A stretch of DNA of 64,000 nucleotides from Ganoderma boninense (GCA_002900995.3 CM035304.1:603498-667497); one strand, 5' to 3'. Counted from the first letter of the stretch, positions 41,003-52,740 are shown. Numbers and translations are program-made. The notes: generated by a model not told the origin, from the sequence alone.

Positions 41003-44000
41003 ATGAGCTTCAAAAAACCCAAGAAGAACCGCTCCAAAACCATAGATCGCAACCTAGGTTCCGGCGGTCCTCAAGCCGCTGCTCGGACCTCGGTGGTTGT
41101 GCAACACTACTACGAGGCCAGTACTTCTGGGGTGCAATTGACAGATCGCGTTGTTCAAGTTGAGGAATATGACGATCCACGACCCGCCAAGCTCCCCAGG
41201 ATTCATTCTCCTCCACCAACCGTGCAGGCATCACTCCCGGTTGCCGTTTACGACGCTAGTTCCTTCACAGGGACTGGGGACGATCTAGGACCTAGTGCGC
41301 TTGCATCACTGGAGGATGGTGTCTTGGGGGCTACCTCTGAAGAACGCGTCGAGGCCGCACCTACGATGGCGCCCCCCGAGAACGTTGTACCAGGTCCTAG
41401 CCGGAGTCGACCGAAAAAGGTACGCTACAATAATATAATGAATGTGCACCGACCTGAATAACGCCCTATTCTAGTCGGCCGGAGCCAAGCTCGATGAAGC
41501 CGGGACTCATATACCTCTAATCCTGCGATGTCTTCTGCAGAGAGAGGCTCATGTTCACATTCCAGGAACGTGCCAGCGCTGCGAACGTGTCCCCGCTCTC
41601 TATCGATGTAGAGACTGTTCGGAGTCCCCGGCATTGTGTCGAGGTTGCATGTGTGAGACTCACATCCACACGCCGTATCACTGGGTGGAGGAGTGGATTC
41701 AGCCGTCTCCAGTCAGCCCGCGACGGTGTTTCCAAAGAAGAGATCTCTCCGAGCTAGGACTAGTTCATCACCTGGGGCACCAAGGGCGTAGATGTGAACA
41801 GGTGTCGTCGGGGACACCGGAAATCCACACTGTAGTGGTCACGCACGTCAACGGAATCCATTCCGTACGGATAGAGTTCTGCGAGTGTAGCTCCACACAT
41901 CGTCAGACCCACGAGGAACAACTTGTACTCAGCGGGTTGATACCGGCGAGCTTCCAGAAGCTACAAAGTGCCTTCACCGTGGAAGTACTCGAGGACGCCC
42001 ATGAGGACATACTGGCATCAAGGAAATCACCGTACGATTACATGCGCAAACTGCGACGGAGGACATCTAACTCATCCAGTCACAAGGTTACGGTACGCAG
42101 TGAAATTACCGCCTGAATAATTCTTACTGTGCTTGGCTAGGATCGATATCGCGAATTTCTATACGTTTTCCGATTGTGGAGGTTCATGAAGATGGCCATT
42201 CGCTCGGGATCGTGTCATGGTCTTCGGTATCCCGGGCGTGACCCCAACCTCTTGACGGTCCCGTGTTTCTCATGCCCATGGCCAGGCGTGAATCTGCCTG
42301 AGGATTTTACGTCCACGTCGTCAGACATACGGCAAGTCTTCCACCTAATTTTTGTTCGCTTGTTACCTGAACTGCACCTGGAATCTACAGATACATTTAC
42401 CGACTATTCCTAGGAGCGGACGGTAACTACAGCTTGCAGAAGAAAACTAAGCCTGGAGACGACACAGATTACAGCCTTGTGGGAGACAACGGTTTCTTCA
42501 ACAACGTAGGCAAGTTGAAGGACTTCCTGAAAAAATACCCTAAGGACGATTGGAAAATCGTACGTGCCTGGGATGCTGCGGAGGGGGAACAATTACTCAT
42601 AACCAGCAGCTTGTGACGTGCAGCGGGTTTAAGGTGACTCGCTCACAAAGGGTGGGGAAATTCAAGAACTTAGACGTCAGTGGTGTCGTCTCCGTGACAT
42701 GCACGCGACATGGATGTTTCCGTGCTCGAGGCACTTGCGACATGCCTGGGGGTGAAGCGTACGTGCTAACAGCTCCAGCGTAAAGCGTGTATTTGACGTG
42801 GGAAATATAGTTATCCACTCCTAGATTTAGCCATGGCAGGAGCCCTGGAGACCGCGGAGGATCTTCTGGAGTGGCTTCTCACTTACGACGTCGGATGCCA
42901 GTACATCGCCAATCTCCTAGATAGATGGAAAGAATGGGAACTTCCCACAAAGTTTAGGCACATAGTGGAGAAGCTTCGCATCCTTTTGCCACAGATGCAC
43001 ATGCTCGCCCATCAGGAATCATGCCAGACGGACTACTGTATGGGCTTCAAGCAGGGCACCGGACACACGTGTGGAGAGATGGTAGAGACGATCTGGGCGG
43101 AACATAACGCTATAGGCTTGTCCACCAGAGAGATGAACGGAGGCGCAAGAAGGGACGCTCTCAATGATTTCTTCAACTCCTGGAATTGGTATAAGAATGA
43201 GGGTCGAGGTACGTGACAAATAGAGTGGCTGTAGAGGTCCAGATGGGTCTGACCCCACTGCAATCACAGCCAAGTACCTCCACCGGAAGATAACGGAGAA
43301 GCTCTTGCTTCAGCTGCAACAGACAAGAGACCTGGTGGCGTTAACGCTAGAGGCCGGTGCACAAGAAGTGAACAAGTGGCTGAAGATGGACCTCGACGAC
43401 CAGCCTCTAACTCCAGTAACATATCACCATCGTCCCCACAACAGGCAGCCTAGTGTGTACGTACTGGATGCCGCGCAACGTGAGTAACATTGTAACAACT
43501 CCTACGTACAGTCAGGGAAGCGGCATCCTGACCACATTCCCAGTTCCCAGCAAAGGATCTGCACTTGAGGAGCTGTTACAACGTACGGTGAAACCCACGG
43601 GCACCGAGCTGTCAGCCGCTATGGGCCATCATAAGGCTCGTACAGTGGAGCATGGCGAAGGTTCATCAGCGACGCCCAGTCCCACTTCCTTAACTTCGGC
43701 CCCCGGGTTTCTTAGTTCCGCTCTCTCCCCCACCGCTCTGATGTGCATGAAAAACGGCGTAGAGCTGGAATACAGCCAGTGAGTGGGGCCCGCGAGTGAT
43801 AACAACGAGCGTCGTCTCAACTGGCCCGTTTTTCCACATGTAGGGAAGATTTACGACGAAGGGTTGAGACCTTCCGACACTCGGTCCAGGGCAAAGGGGG
43901 CGTTTCTCCTCAAAACGTGGCCCAGTTAGGGGCGGCAAGACGTGCTCTGGGAGACAGCATCGACGAATGGCGGAAAGAATGGTACCACACTTTGCCGGAG

Positions 44001-45144
44001 GTGGCCTGCGAAGACGAGGGACTGGCAGGTTACACCGGGTGGCTCTGTGAGGAAGACCTGGAAGACGTGGACCTGCCGCACGAAGGACCAGAAACGCTGC
44101 CACTGGGGTTACCCTCAGAATCGGAATGGGACACAGACATCGCCCCAGGAGCTAGAACAGGTGCGGCTCTCGCTGAGCTGAAGCTTCGTACCGGGCATGC
44201 ATACGATCTCCTAGCCAGCATAAGGATGGCGCTCCGCAAGAAAGGTGCGTTACTCCAGGAGAAGGAGACGAACGCCAGGGGACAAAAGGAGCACACGCGT
44301 GGCCAGCAGAAAATCAAAGGAGTCCAAGATCAAGCTCGCTTCCTAGCGGATGTGTATAACAATAACCTCGACCGTATGAAAAGGCTACTGGTGCCCGCTC
44401 AGATTCATGAGCCCACCACCACGATACCTCTCGCTCTTCGCCAGGTAGATAAATCGCGAGACCTGACAATTCCACCCACCAGGCAATTACACAACACCGG
44501 AGACACACAGCGACAGCTCCCTTGGATATTCCAGCCTGCAGGCCCACTGTCATTATCCGCCGAGGCTGGTGAACAATGGGAAATGGAATGTACGTGAAAC
44601 ATGTTCGGCGTTAGCATTCGCAAACCGATATTGAGCTCCACATCTTACTCACCAGGTCGACGAACCGACTGGTTCCGTGCTTGGGCTGCGAAAACACGAA
44701 CAGACGAAGAAGTGAACCTGCTTTATGCGGACGGGAGGGCGGCCCGACGAGGTTTCCAATTCGCTGCCCACTTATGGAATGACTCCGGAATAGCACGAGG
44801 GGACGATAGTCCTGGCGCGACAGCATATGCCACGCAGAAATGCTGGATGTTCAGCCAGATGGCAGCCGAGGTGGAAGAGTCGGTGCGGAAAGCCCACGAT
44901 CGTCATGTCACCACAATGGGAGCCCTGAGCGAGGACGACGACGAAGGCTTGAAGAAGGTCTACAACAAGACCCAGGCGCACCTAACTCCTTCAGACGACA
45001 GGCTGGACTACAGCCTTGTGAGTCCATTCGTAGTTCGGATATAGTGCCTGTGCCAACCCTTCTTTTCAGTCCATTCGTCCACTCATGGAAGAAAGCGGAA
45101 GTCCTGAGACGTGGATGACCGCGCTATCTATTATGAAGATGTGA
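41003..45144 (+). CDS. KDZ transposase with CxC2 zinc cluster
   Basis: Predicted transposase of the surrounding element. A basic/disordered N-terminus (exon 1 to about 41418) leads to the CxC2 cluster (41560-41800): CQRC, CRDC, CRGC, CETH, then HHLGHQGRRC and, downstream, HVNGIHSVRIEFCEC. The KDZ catalytic domain follows: RLWRFMKMAIRSG (42170), FLGADGNYSLQKK (first Asp, 42410), QLVTCSGFK (42600), CTRHGCF (42703), LLTYDVGCQY (second Asp, 42880), HTCGEMVETIWAEHN (Glu, 43070), and a C-terminal helical region with LRTGHAYDLLASIRMALRKK (44190). About ten introns; that at 42332-42390 has a GC-AG border. The last exon is short and ends at 45144, 43 bp from the stop of the convergent dioxygenase gene. 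All three acidic catalytic residues are present, so activity is plausible. The exact number of introns near 43460 is uncertain. Confidence 0.9.
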
Positions 45145-45187
45145 CATTATGTAGGGATATAGAGTAAAATAAGAGATGATGAAATAT

Positions 45188-46699
45188 CTACGGATCTACC
45201 TGGACGGCCTTCTGCGACGCACACGTCATGTGCATGTGGTCCCACATATGTTGATGAGTAAAATGAACCAGGAAATTGCGCGAGCCCGACCCCCACTCCG
45301 GGGCGTCGTGACATAAATCGCGCCCACGAAAAAACACCATGTCCCCGGGATGCAACACCACCATAACATTCAGCTGGGGAAAACGAAGATGGCCCGTAAT
45401 AAAAGTGCCAAAGTAAAGAATATTCACCCAAGACCAGTGCGGATCATGTCGGTCCCAATGACGGTGGGATTCCCTGTTGAAGACGACCTCCCGTCCCTCG
45501 TATGCCAGCCCTCCGTTTACTGAATTGAAAAGCCTCTGCACGTTCTCCTTCTCACACGTCTTCTTCCAGAGCTGGTTAAGCAACGAATGCTGGGTAGGGT
45601 CGATCCTCTCCAAGGCCGCCATGACGTACGCACTGACCATGTCCAGGCCGCAGATGGTGTCGATGGCGGCGCGAAACGTTTCACCACTGTGCAGCATGTC
45701 TGAAGCCGGGGTAGGTTCGTCACACTGAAAAGAAAAGAAGGTCGTTACCACCGTCTCGTTACCACGGGCTCACCACCACCGAGGTAAGACAGCGTACCTT
45801 GTGGCCAATCGCATGCCAGAGAGTACAGAGACGGGTGGTCCCAACTAAACAACCATGCCTTCTGTGGTAACGCCCCTTCTTGTCGTTGGCCACCGACTTC
45901 TTAATCTTCGCCAAGTGGCCCCATTTATCGCACAGCTGCGAAACGTATTCCTGCTGATGTGTGAGCCCGCATGTCGCCATAGTAGAAGCAGGGTGGCGCA
46001 CCAATGATTTCCCCCGACACGCCCCCGGGATACGGTAGATGACATCGTAGCCATCGGCGCTGACGACACGTTGTGGAAAATCTCCGTCTAGTTGGGTGAC
46101 GATTTCCTCTTCCACCACTACCTGGCTTGTATCTTCAAACATAGTGTAGTGAACTGCTTTCTCCAGTTCGAAGTTCTGCAGCTGGACTGGGAGTGGTTGT
46201 GAGGCCCCAACACGGAGTGGAAACCAACACGACACTAACTTGTGTTAACCTTCATTTGAGCCGCCAAAACAGCCTTGCGAGCCAGCCGCACCCTGCCCGC
46301 CTTAATGTCCTTGTGGGAGGTTTCGTCGTTGTGCACTCGCTGTCGTCTTCTAAGATGGGATTTAGCCCCACATGGGACCTGGGTAACTACGTGAACTTAC
46401 CTGCGACGCTTCTTGGTCTGACGGGGCATCGGAAGAGCCGGAGAGTCCGTGTCCGCCAGCTCGGTCAGGTCCAAAGAACCGAAGGGGTCGCAGTCGCTAT
46501 AAACCATGATCACCTCGGCATCAGTGGCCCTCACTTTCTTCCGGGCAGGACGAGAGCTGAAAACACCCCCACGTGTTTCCAAGTCGGCACGAAGAAGAAG
46601 AACTTGGACGTCGGCGGAAAGAGTGAGTGAGGAGGCGTTCGAGTCGGGGTGAGCGGGAGGGGGGCCCCGTGAGCGTAGGAAGTAACCGTGATGGACCAT
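45188..46699 (-). CDS. TET/JBP-family 2-oxoglutarate/Fe(II) dioxygenase
   Basis: Four exons, start MVHHGYFLRSRG (46699). An N-terminal part carries KKVR and KKRRR basic signals. An exon RVHNDETSHKDIKAGRVRLA (about 46270-46340) leads to LQNFELEKAVHYTMFEDTSQ, then LVGTTRLCTLWHAIGHK. After an intron comes the double-stranded beta-helix: FNRESHRHWDRHDPHW holds the iron-binding HxD (HWD), GDMVFFRGRDLCHDAPEW the distal His, and GSRNFLVHFTH the Arg that binds 2-oxoglutarate. Family members oxidise 5-methylcytosine in DNA (some act on RNA or thymine). In mushrooms they are amplified by KDZ elements, which this copy illustrates. The gene is convergent with the transposase. Its job in the element, such as removing DNA methylation that silences it, is inference. 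Confidence 0.85.
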
Positions 46700-47821
46700 G
46701 ACCTGAAGAGAAGAACGAGGTGAGGAGGGAAGATGTGGATGGGGATGATGGGAAGAAACAGAAAACGTTAAGGTCAACTCCAGCAGCGGGCCCAACGTCG
46801 TCAAATTGGTTCGGAACCGGCACAGTTAGGTATGGCCAGGGTGCCGATACAAAAATTAGTGACAAATGAAAGATGACAAGAAAGACGTACCCTTGCGCCG
46901 CAGCTGATGCCGGTGATACGAATGACAAACGAATTGAGACGGAGATAAGTACGCTCAGAACTTGGCTGAACTTGGCCGCGTTCGTTAGGTATGCACGTGA
47001 CATGGACGTTCCCCAACGTTACAGACGCCCAGTCGCGCCGAGAACGAGCGCTGCATACGCGCTTCTGCTCTTCGTCCCTCACACCCACTCTCACCCACTA
47101 CCATCCGTGCCAGTCGAGGACTGTTGCAGATCTCCGGCCGGGACATCACATCCGCTGACGCGAAGATATGTGCGATCGCTGCTGATTGCCTGCTTCGTGG
47201 ATGCGAGGGTAGAGCTCATGCACCTCTAACTCGACCTGCCACGCCAATCTCCGTCCTCCACTCCCCACGACCACAACCTGCACCACCCCGGCGCAGACAC
47301 GGTATCACCTTCGCGGTTTATCTGGGAAACGAAAGCAATATGACCACTCGTACGCCAATCTCTGTCCTCCACTCCCCACGACCACCACCTGCACCACCCC
47401 GGCGCATATTCATGCCACTCGCACATCTCGACGACACGATATCACCTTCGCGGTTCATCTGGGACACGAAAGCCATGACCACACCTATGCCCGTCCCCCA
47501 CGTCCACAACCCCAATCTGCACCAAGTCGCCTCGCTTTCATACCACTCGCACATCTCGATGCCTACGCATCTAGGACAAGAAAGCCTTCAAATGCCGACT
47601 GGGTCTGCACGAACGTGCTTGGAACCACTACAGGACGACACTAGAAGGATGGATATATGGCCCCTCCTTCACCACGACAGGAGTACCTGGGAGGTCCTCA
47701 TGTTACAGCACACTCCGCCAGACGTACTTCTAGCGTCCACCCGCCTCTCCCGATGTGTCCCTCCGCGCCGAACTCGCCACCAGCTGTTCTCCCCCCTCGT
47801 CTTCGACCGACTCACTCGTCG
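46700..47821. other. Low-complexity region with a duplicated CACC-rich segment
   Basis: About 1.1 kb. A segment CGCCAATCTCCGTCCTCCAC...CCTGCACCACCCCGGCGCA (about 47242-47304) is repeated at about 47351-47407. Open frames on both strands are proline-, serine- or histidine-rich and not convincing. It likely holds the promoter of the dioxygenase gene and the 3' end of the next gene. Confidence 0.5.
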
Positions 47822-48412
47822 CTACTCGTCCACCGCTCCTGGGCATGAATCGCGGGGTGCATCGACGTCGCACCCTTCGCCGGACTTGTACCGGACGTCC
47901 ACACCAGTTCGCCCTGCTCCAACACCCCCCCCTTCGTCACTATTCTCCACATGATCCAAAACCAGCGTGTTGAGGAATCGACTTGTCCGCCCATCACCCC
48001 CTGCTTTTTCTAGCGTGCGGTGGGTCTCGTCGTCATCTTCACTTCCATCGAACCAAGAGGTGGACTCGACACATCGACGTGCGACGCTGAGCTGTCGCTG
48101 CAAGCTCATGACGTTGCTCTCCACCTCGTCGACGCCATGTTCGTAACGTTGCGTCAAGGCTTCCAAGCGCGACACAAGTTGCTCGGGATTCAGGCCTTCT
48201 ATGGAGAGGGAATGGAATACGGGAGCAGGGCTGTATGCCAGCACGCCGCTGGGAGGGGTAGGGATGTGCTCGGTATCCGTGGGGGACACGAGCGGTGGGG
48301 TACGCGAAGAAGGTCGAGGGGAAGGGGGAACGTGAATAGAGCCCAAGCGAGGGACTTTTCGAGCTGGAGTGGCCTCCGGGGAGGGGACGGAGTGTTCACG
48401 CTTCATGGGCAT
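47822..48412 (-). CDS. KDZ cargo: small coiled-coil protein
   Basis: A single open frame of 196 codons. N-terminal MPMKREHSVPSPEATPARKVPR is basic and Pro-rich. About residues 75-115 (PEQLVSRLEALTQRYEHGVDEVESNVMS and on) have a heptad pattern typical of a coiled coil. The C-terminal third is acidic and Gly-rich. Many small fungal cargo proteins look like this and I cannot assign a family. The tail may be spliced differently, since a GT-AG option exists near 48000. Confidence 0.5.
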   Translation of the reverse strand: MPMKREHSVPSPEATPARKVPRLGSIHVPPSPRPSSRTPPLVSPTDTEHIPTPPSGVLAYSPAPVFHSLSIEGLNPEQLVSRLEALTQRYEHGVDEVESNVMSLQRQLSVARRCVESTSWFDGSEDDDETHRTLEKAGGDGRTSRFLNTLVLDHVENSDEGGGVGAGRTGVDVRYKSGEGCDVDAPRDSCPGAVDE

Positions 48413-48834
48413 GGCGGTGGAGGGATTGCGGACACAACAGACCTATAAGAGCATGGCCGTAGATTTCTTCACATGCCCCCTCGCGGAATAATTGCCCGTA
48501 GTCCCACTACCCACGCCTACGTATATCATCTTAGCGACTGGTCTCGAACACGAACTATAGCTACGATTTCCTTCACATGCCCCTGGGCGGAATAATTCAA
48601 TATCGACCCACTAGCCACACCTCTGTATTCTCTTAGCGACTGGTGTGGAACACGCACTATAGCTATGGTATAAGGGCTCCTATACGGACATGGTGAATCG
48701 ACATGTTTGTGTGGCATGCAACGCATTCCTCGCTGTGGCGGGCCTAATCGGGTTATCTTGCCACGTAATCACGTAAGCGTGGAGGCGCGCCAGCACATCT
48801 GTCCATCACCTGTATCCCACTCGTCGCACGCCTC

Positions 48835-50803
48835 ATGGCATGCTCGTCTTCAGATTCCCCCATGACTACAATAGCGGTGGATGTGCCAGATCCCCTATCA
48901 CGGCCCCTGCAAATCTTCGTTTTCGCGAGATGGAACAGCAAGTCTATCGGGCATAGCTCCACAGTCTCCATGGTCACGACGGGGATGGAGTTGAAGTACT
49001 ATCTTAGGGTGATGAGAGGAGCTCAATGGAGATTCACGGTGCGCAGGGGCATTTTTAGCGTTTTTCCGTGCGTACTGACCTGACCGTAGGTTCCTCTGTG
49101 CGTAAATGGAGCTACGGACCTGGACGTGGAAGTCCTGGAGACGGCACTGGCATATATGGAGACGGCGGTGTGTGCGCGGTGGTTTTACCCCATGGAAATC
49201 TGGCAGGCCACACGTGTTTTCGTGATAGCAGTTCATGCGTGGGCCAGCCAGGACCCTCGTATCCGGCCGTATGATTGGCAGGAAATGCGCAACTTGATAC
49301 CGCACGTTACGCCGCACATACGGAATGGACCCGTGCCCGACATGATACCTACGCTCATGGGTCTGGCACGCCTCTACAAGGAATTCCTCCCCATGGTAAG
49401 TCGTAACCCGCAGTGCTGGGTCCAGATGTCTATCTGACCGTGTTCAGGAGGTCTTTCATTACAGGAAGATGTACTATCGGGAGCATAGGATAGCGGTGGG
49501 CAGGATATCCCAGGAAGATGTCCGGAGAGACGTGGGCACTCAATGGGACGGTACGAATAAAGAACGTCCCTCAGGGGAGGAGAAGGGGGTCGAGCAGGAG
49601 AGGAACGATGCACGGGCCCTGATGGACATTTACCAGAGCGACGTACATAGCGCTGAAGACCCACGAGGAGAAAGTATCCATGTTACCACGAGAGCTCTTC
49701 CGCCTCTTTTCTCCCCCGGCATCCTGGTCCAAATTCCCTTACCTACATCGTGCGACTAGTAGATATCCCGTATCCTACCTAGACGAGTGGCACCGGCATG
49801 TAAGCTACGGACGACCGGAAAGGAACTTGGAGCGAGCAGCGGTAATTCCGGCCAGAATGTCCGAAGTCACGGGAAATCCACATGACCAGGAGCGAGCGTC
49901 TATCAGTGCGATTGATGAAGAGGAGATTTCGCCCACTCGCTGCTCCATCGACGCAGTACCTTCCGGCATGCCATCCTGCATTCCGCTCTCCAGCGGCGAC
50001 GTGTATCTGCTATGCACAACTAGTACCAAACCTGCGGTGTTCGCTCCTTGCACACCCGAAAACGCGGTCAGCCTACGGTACTGTATTCGAGTGCGCAATG
50101 CCGGAGCGGATCTCACGGTGAGAACAGAGAACAGCGACGCGGTGCACGGTATCGTAGACTTACGTGCACCACCTCCAGATTCCTTTGCCTCTAAACGGGC
50201 TGCACCCCACCCATGGCCCCGTCGTTCGTCTTCTCCTGGCATTCCTTACCTCCCGGGCATTCCATCGGTTCCACGTATCACCTACAGCACACAGGACCAT
50301 CCATACAATTCTCAGTGCACTGTGGGCGTTTTGGTCCGACCTTCATGGTATCCCGCCCACCGCGTACAAGCAATTTTGCCTGCGACTCCAGGCCCTGATG
50401 CCTGTCACCGAACCGGACGGCGGAGACATGACGGACCAAATGCAGGACTTCATTGCGTGGGTGGAGGATGAAGTGGGTCGGGTACGTGGCCGGCGCTTTG
50501 AATCTCCAGCTACAGTCCACTAACAACTCACAGTATGCTCTGAAGTATAGAGCTATAGACGAAGCGGAGACTCAGGACGCCGTTCAGCAACTGCATCGGC
50601 GCCGTGTGGTCCTCACGGTAGAAATCACGGCGGATCCGGAGAACGCAGACGGCGGCGAGGACACGCATGAGTTCGCATACGTCCGCATGAAGGACCGAGT
50701 GGACGGCACAGACAATCTTCTGCGTCGGAATTACTTCTTACCTCCGGGGTTCGACTGCACTGTAGCCACGGGAGATCCAGGCAGCAGCTGGAGCCCGGCA
50801 TAG
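48835..50803 (+). CDS. KDZ cargo: hypothetical multi-exon protein
   Basis: Plus-strand gene with exons MACSSSDSPMTTIAVDVPDP (48835), VETALAYMETAVCARWFYPM-type sequence (49095-49395), VFHYRKMYYREHRIAVGRIS (about 49450), a middle part with SYLDEWHRHVSYGRPERNLE (49770), SGDVYLLCTTSTKPAVFAP (49995), and a last exon YALKYRAIDEAETQDAVQQL to LLRRNYFLPPGFDCTV (50535-50803). A GT-AG intron at about 50480-50533 joins WVEDEVGRV to the last exon. I do not recognise a domain. Frames between 49420 and 50400 switch several times, so either there are many introns or the copy is partly degraded. Confidence 0.5.
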
Positions 50804-52230
50804 CATGATTAGGTAGAACCTGAAGTGAATGTATTACGCTAGCTGTGGACTAGAGTACCCAGGCGGAGTGGTGAGGCGACGTATCTACAGAAGGTGACTG
50901 AAGACTAAAGCGAAGACACAGCACGACAAGAAAGGTGGAGGAAAACGCTACGCCAAAGGCCGTATAAATCTGTCGTAAAAGCGGAATCTACGTTCTAGAG
51001 AGCGAGCCCACCTGATCGTGTGTTTCAGGGACGGTGTCGCCATACGAAGAAAAGATAGACACACCATGCTTGAGACGCCGCATCAAGGACGCCGTTGTGG
51101 GGCTGAAGGAAAACAAAAAGGAGATTAGGGCTCCAAACAGTAAGAAAACAGACTGGGGACGTACCTCGTTGAAGGCTAGGCCTTCTTTTCCATCTGGAGA
51201 ACGAAGCCTACGAGCGGTGCCCTTTCCCGCTCTGATCTGAAACCCGTGGTGCAACAGAGCCTAGGAACATGTGAGTAGCCGAGAGAACAGCGAAGCTGGA
51301 GCACACACCTGCTTCCAGGAAGCGTACGGTAGAGGACGACGGCCACCAGGAGGGGGGCAAACCACCGAGCACAAGGTCTGGGCCACGTTAGTGAGGTGGT
51401 GAATGCCTAGGATAAAACATGTACCTGGAGATGCCGGTCTACTTTCATGTGGTCCTCGAAATGCGGACGGGGGAGGCGGCGAAGGGCGGAGTGACGTGGA
51501 ACCTGTGTACGTCAGAACGTAGGCAACGTAAAAGGAAAAGATGAGCGTACGTACCAGAGACCCCGGCGTATCGACGGCTTCCGCAGACGGATGGCACGGA
51601 CAGGGAAAGTGGGGAACGTTGTTAAAAGCCCGTCGAGGGCTCTAGCATTGTAGGGTGTGTGGGGAGAGGGACGGGCGGTAGACAAGAAGAGGGCTCACCT
51701 GGAGCAGGAACGACGGTGGGCCAAGTGCCGAGCCCTACGCTGAACAGCCCGGAGGGTGGCTGAGCCCTGTTCCAGGCAGGAAGAGGTGTCGGTGCGGGGT
51801 GAAGGTCGGGGAATGGACAAGTGGGTGGCAGGGAAGGAGAGAGAGGCGGGAAGAGAGAAAGAGAGGGAGGGGCGCCCAGGAGCCAGGATGGCGACGCAAC
51901 CCCCGCGTCCTGTCCCTCGTCCCAGCCGTCGGCCTTCGATGTCGCGTACGGTTGAGGACGCCAGGGGCATGTGTTCGGGCCCGCCGTGCTTCGAAGTCGC
52001 GCGTTGATGCGGATGGTGGGGTGTGGCACGGCGGCCACGGCGCCGATGCGCCCTCGCGGCATCGACGGCGACGTCAATGGGGCCGCGTCGCCAGGTTGAG
52101 GAGGGTGGACGCGGTGGACTGCACGCAACACGTCGAACAGGGCGACCTGCTCGACGACCGGCTCCCTCACCCTAATGCCACCGCCGACGCCCGACATGGG
52201 TAGTATATAACAAACGCTATATCAAGATTA
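50804..52230. other. KDZ right interior, no convincing gene
   Basis: About 1.4 kb. The longest open frame (51622-52197, minus, 191 codons) is Pro-rich and overlaps a GGGAGAGAG-type purine tract (51830-51880). A 68-codon plus-strand frame at 51034 has a basic RRRIKDAVVGLKENKKE segment. Neither shows a known domain. Confidence 0.4.
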
Positions 52231-52233
52231 CAT

Positions 52234-52319
52234 GGATAGTTGGCCTAGTGGCAAAGTGGCCCTTTTGTTCGTGAAACAGCCGCCGGGCAGGGGTTCGAAT
52301 CCGGCTCTTCTTACTTTTT
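52234..52319 (+). tRNA. Degenerate tRNA-like RNA polymerase III unit
   Basis: A perfect A-box (TGGCCTAGTGG, 52241-52251) and a perfect B-box (GGTTCGAATCC, 52292-52302) lie 51 bp apart, and a T5 terminator follows at about 52315-52319. The D-arm can pair (GGCC...GGCC). The T-stem, anticodon stem and acceptor stem pair poorly, so this is a tRNA-derived pseudogene or SINE-like head rather than a working tRNA. It is about 410 bp from the right end of the KDZ element. Confidence 0.4.
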
Positions 52320-52369
52320 GGTCGTCTTTCTGTTGTTTCGAGGCGCTCGCAGGTTGCGTAATCGCGATG

Positions 52370-52732
52370 GGAAGGTAAGTCTGGCTGATCTTCTTCAGCC
52401 TGGCTAATCCTCGTCCGCAGGCTGATCCTGGTCGCACAGTCCAACTCTACGCGCTTGCAGCATACGCTCTTGGCCTGGCCGCTACAGTAGCCACCGACTG
52501 TGTGGCTTATCCCATGGTCCCGTTGTCCCGCCAACTCGGGCCCGCCCCTCTCCGACTACCTCCCTAAGCCGCCCCCGACCCCGCTAATCCCGTCACCCCG
52601 CTGAGCTTTGTGCTCGCCGCCATCTGGCTTAGAGGCTAGCTCTGGATTAAATCTTCGGTAACTACTGGGTGAGTTGAGCGACTTTCCACTGTAACTACTG
52701 ACCAATTTTATCCACCCTGATTGAAGTCCCTG
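52370..52732. repeat. KDZ right terminal and subterminal repeats
   Basis: Inverted counterparts of the left-end motifs: CTGGCTTA (about 52623-52630), GTAACTAC (about 52657 and 52690), and CTGGCTAA / CTGGCTGA copies around 52380-52430. The spacing of the two GTAACTAC motifs (25 bp between them) is the same as at the left end. Confidence 0.65.
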
Positions 52733-52740
52733 AATAGGAC

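Larger units (their letters stand above)
26201..52732 (+). mobile_element. 26.5-kb KDZ-superfamily DNA transposon with TET/JBP cargo
   Basis: Bounded by the 8-bp TSD AATAGGAC. The two ends, read inward, are alignable: TTCAACCAGGCCGGATAA on the left (from ~26207) and TTCAATCAGGGTGGATAA on the right (complement, from ~52726). Further in, both have GTAGTTAC, 25 bp, GTAGTTAC, then 26-27 bp and TAAGCCAG. Inside are a CxC2-KDZ transposase (41003-45144), a TET/JBP-type dioxygenase (45188-46699) and at least six further genes. Joining the flanks gives a continuous Copia 3' end followed by its 3' LTR, which confirms the boundaries. KDZ elements carrying TET/JBP genes are described from mushroom-forming fungi; here the exact extent of one copy can be read. 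A hairpin element (31290-33961) is nested inside. Confidence 0.9.

Noticed and set aside
47124..47954. A 276-codon plus-strand frame
   Set aside because: His/Pro/Ser-rich, built on a duplicated CACC-rich segment and overlapping the minus-strand coiled-coil gene; no domain.
51622..52197. A 191-codon minus-strand frame
   Set aside because: Pro-rich translation of a purine tract with no homology pattern; kept only as a remark.
52234..52319. A functional tRNA-Arg or tRNA-Thr gene
   Set aside because: Acceptor, anticodon and T stems do not pair well; only promoter boxes and terminator are convincing.
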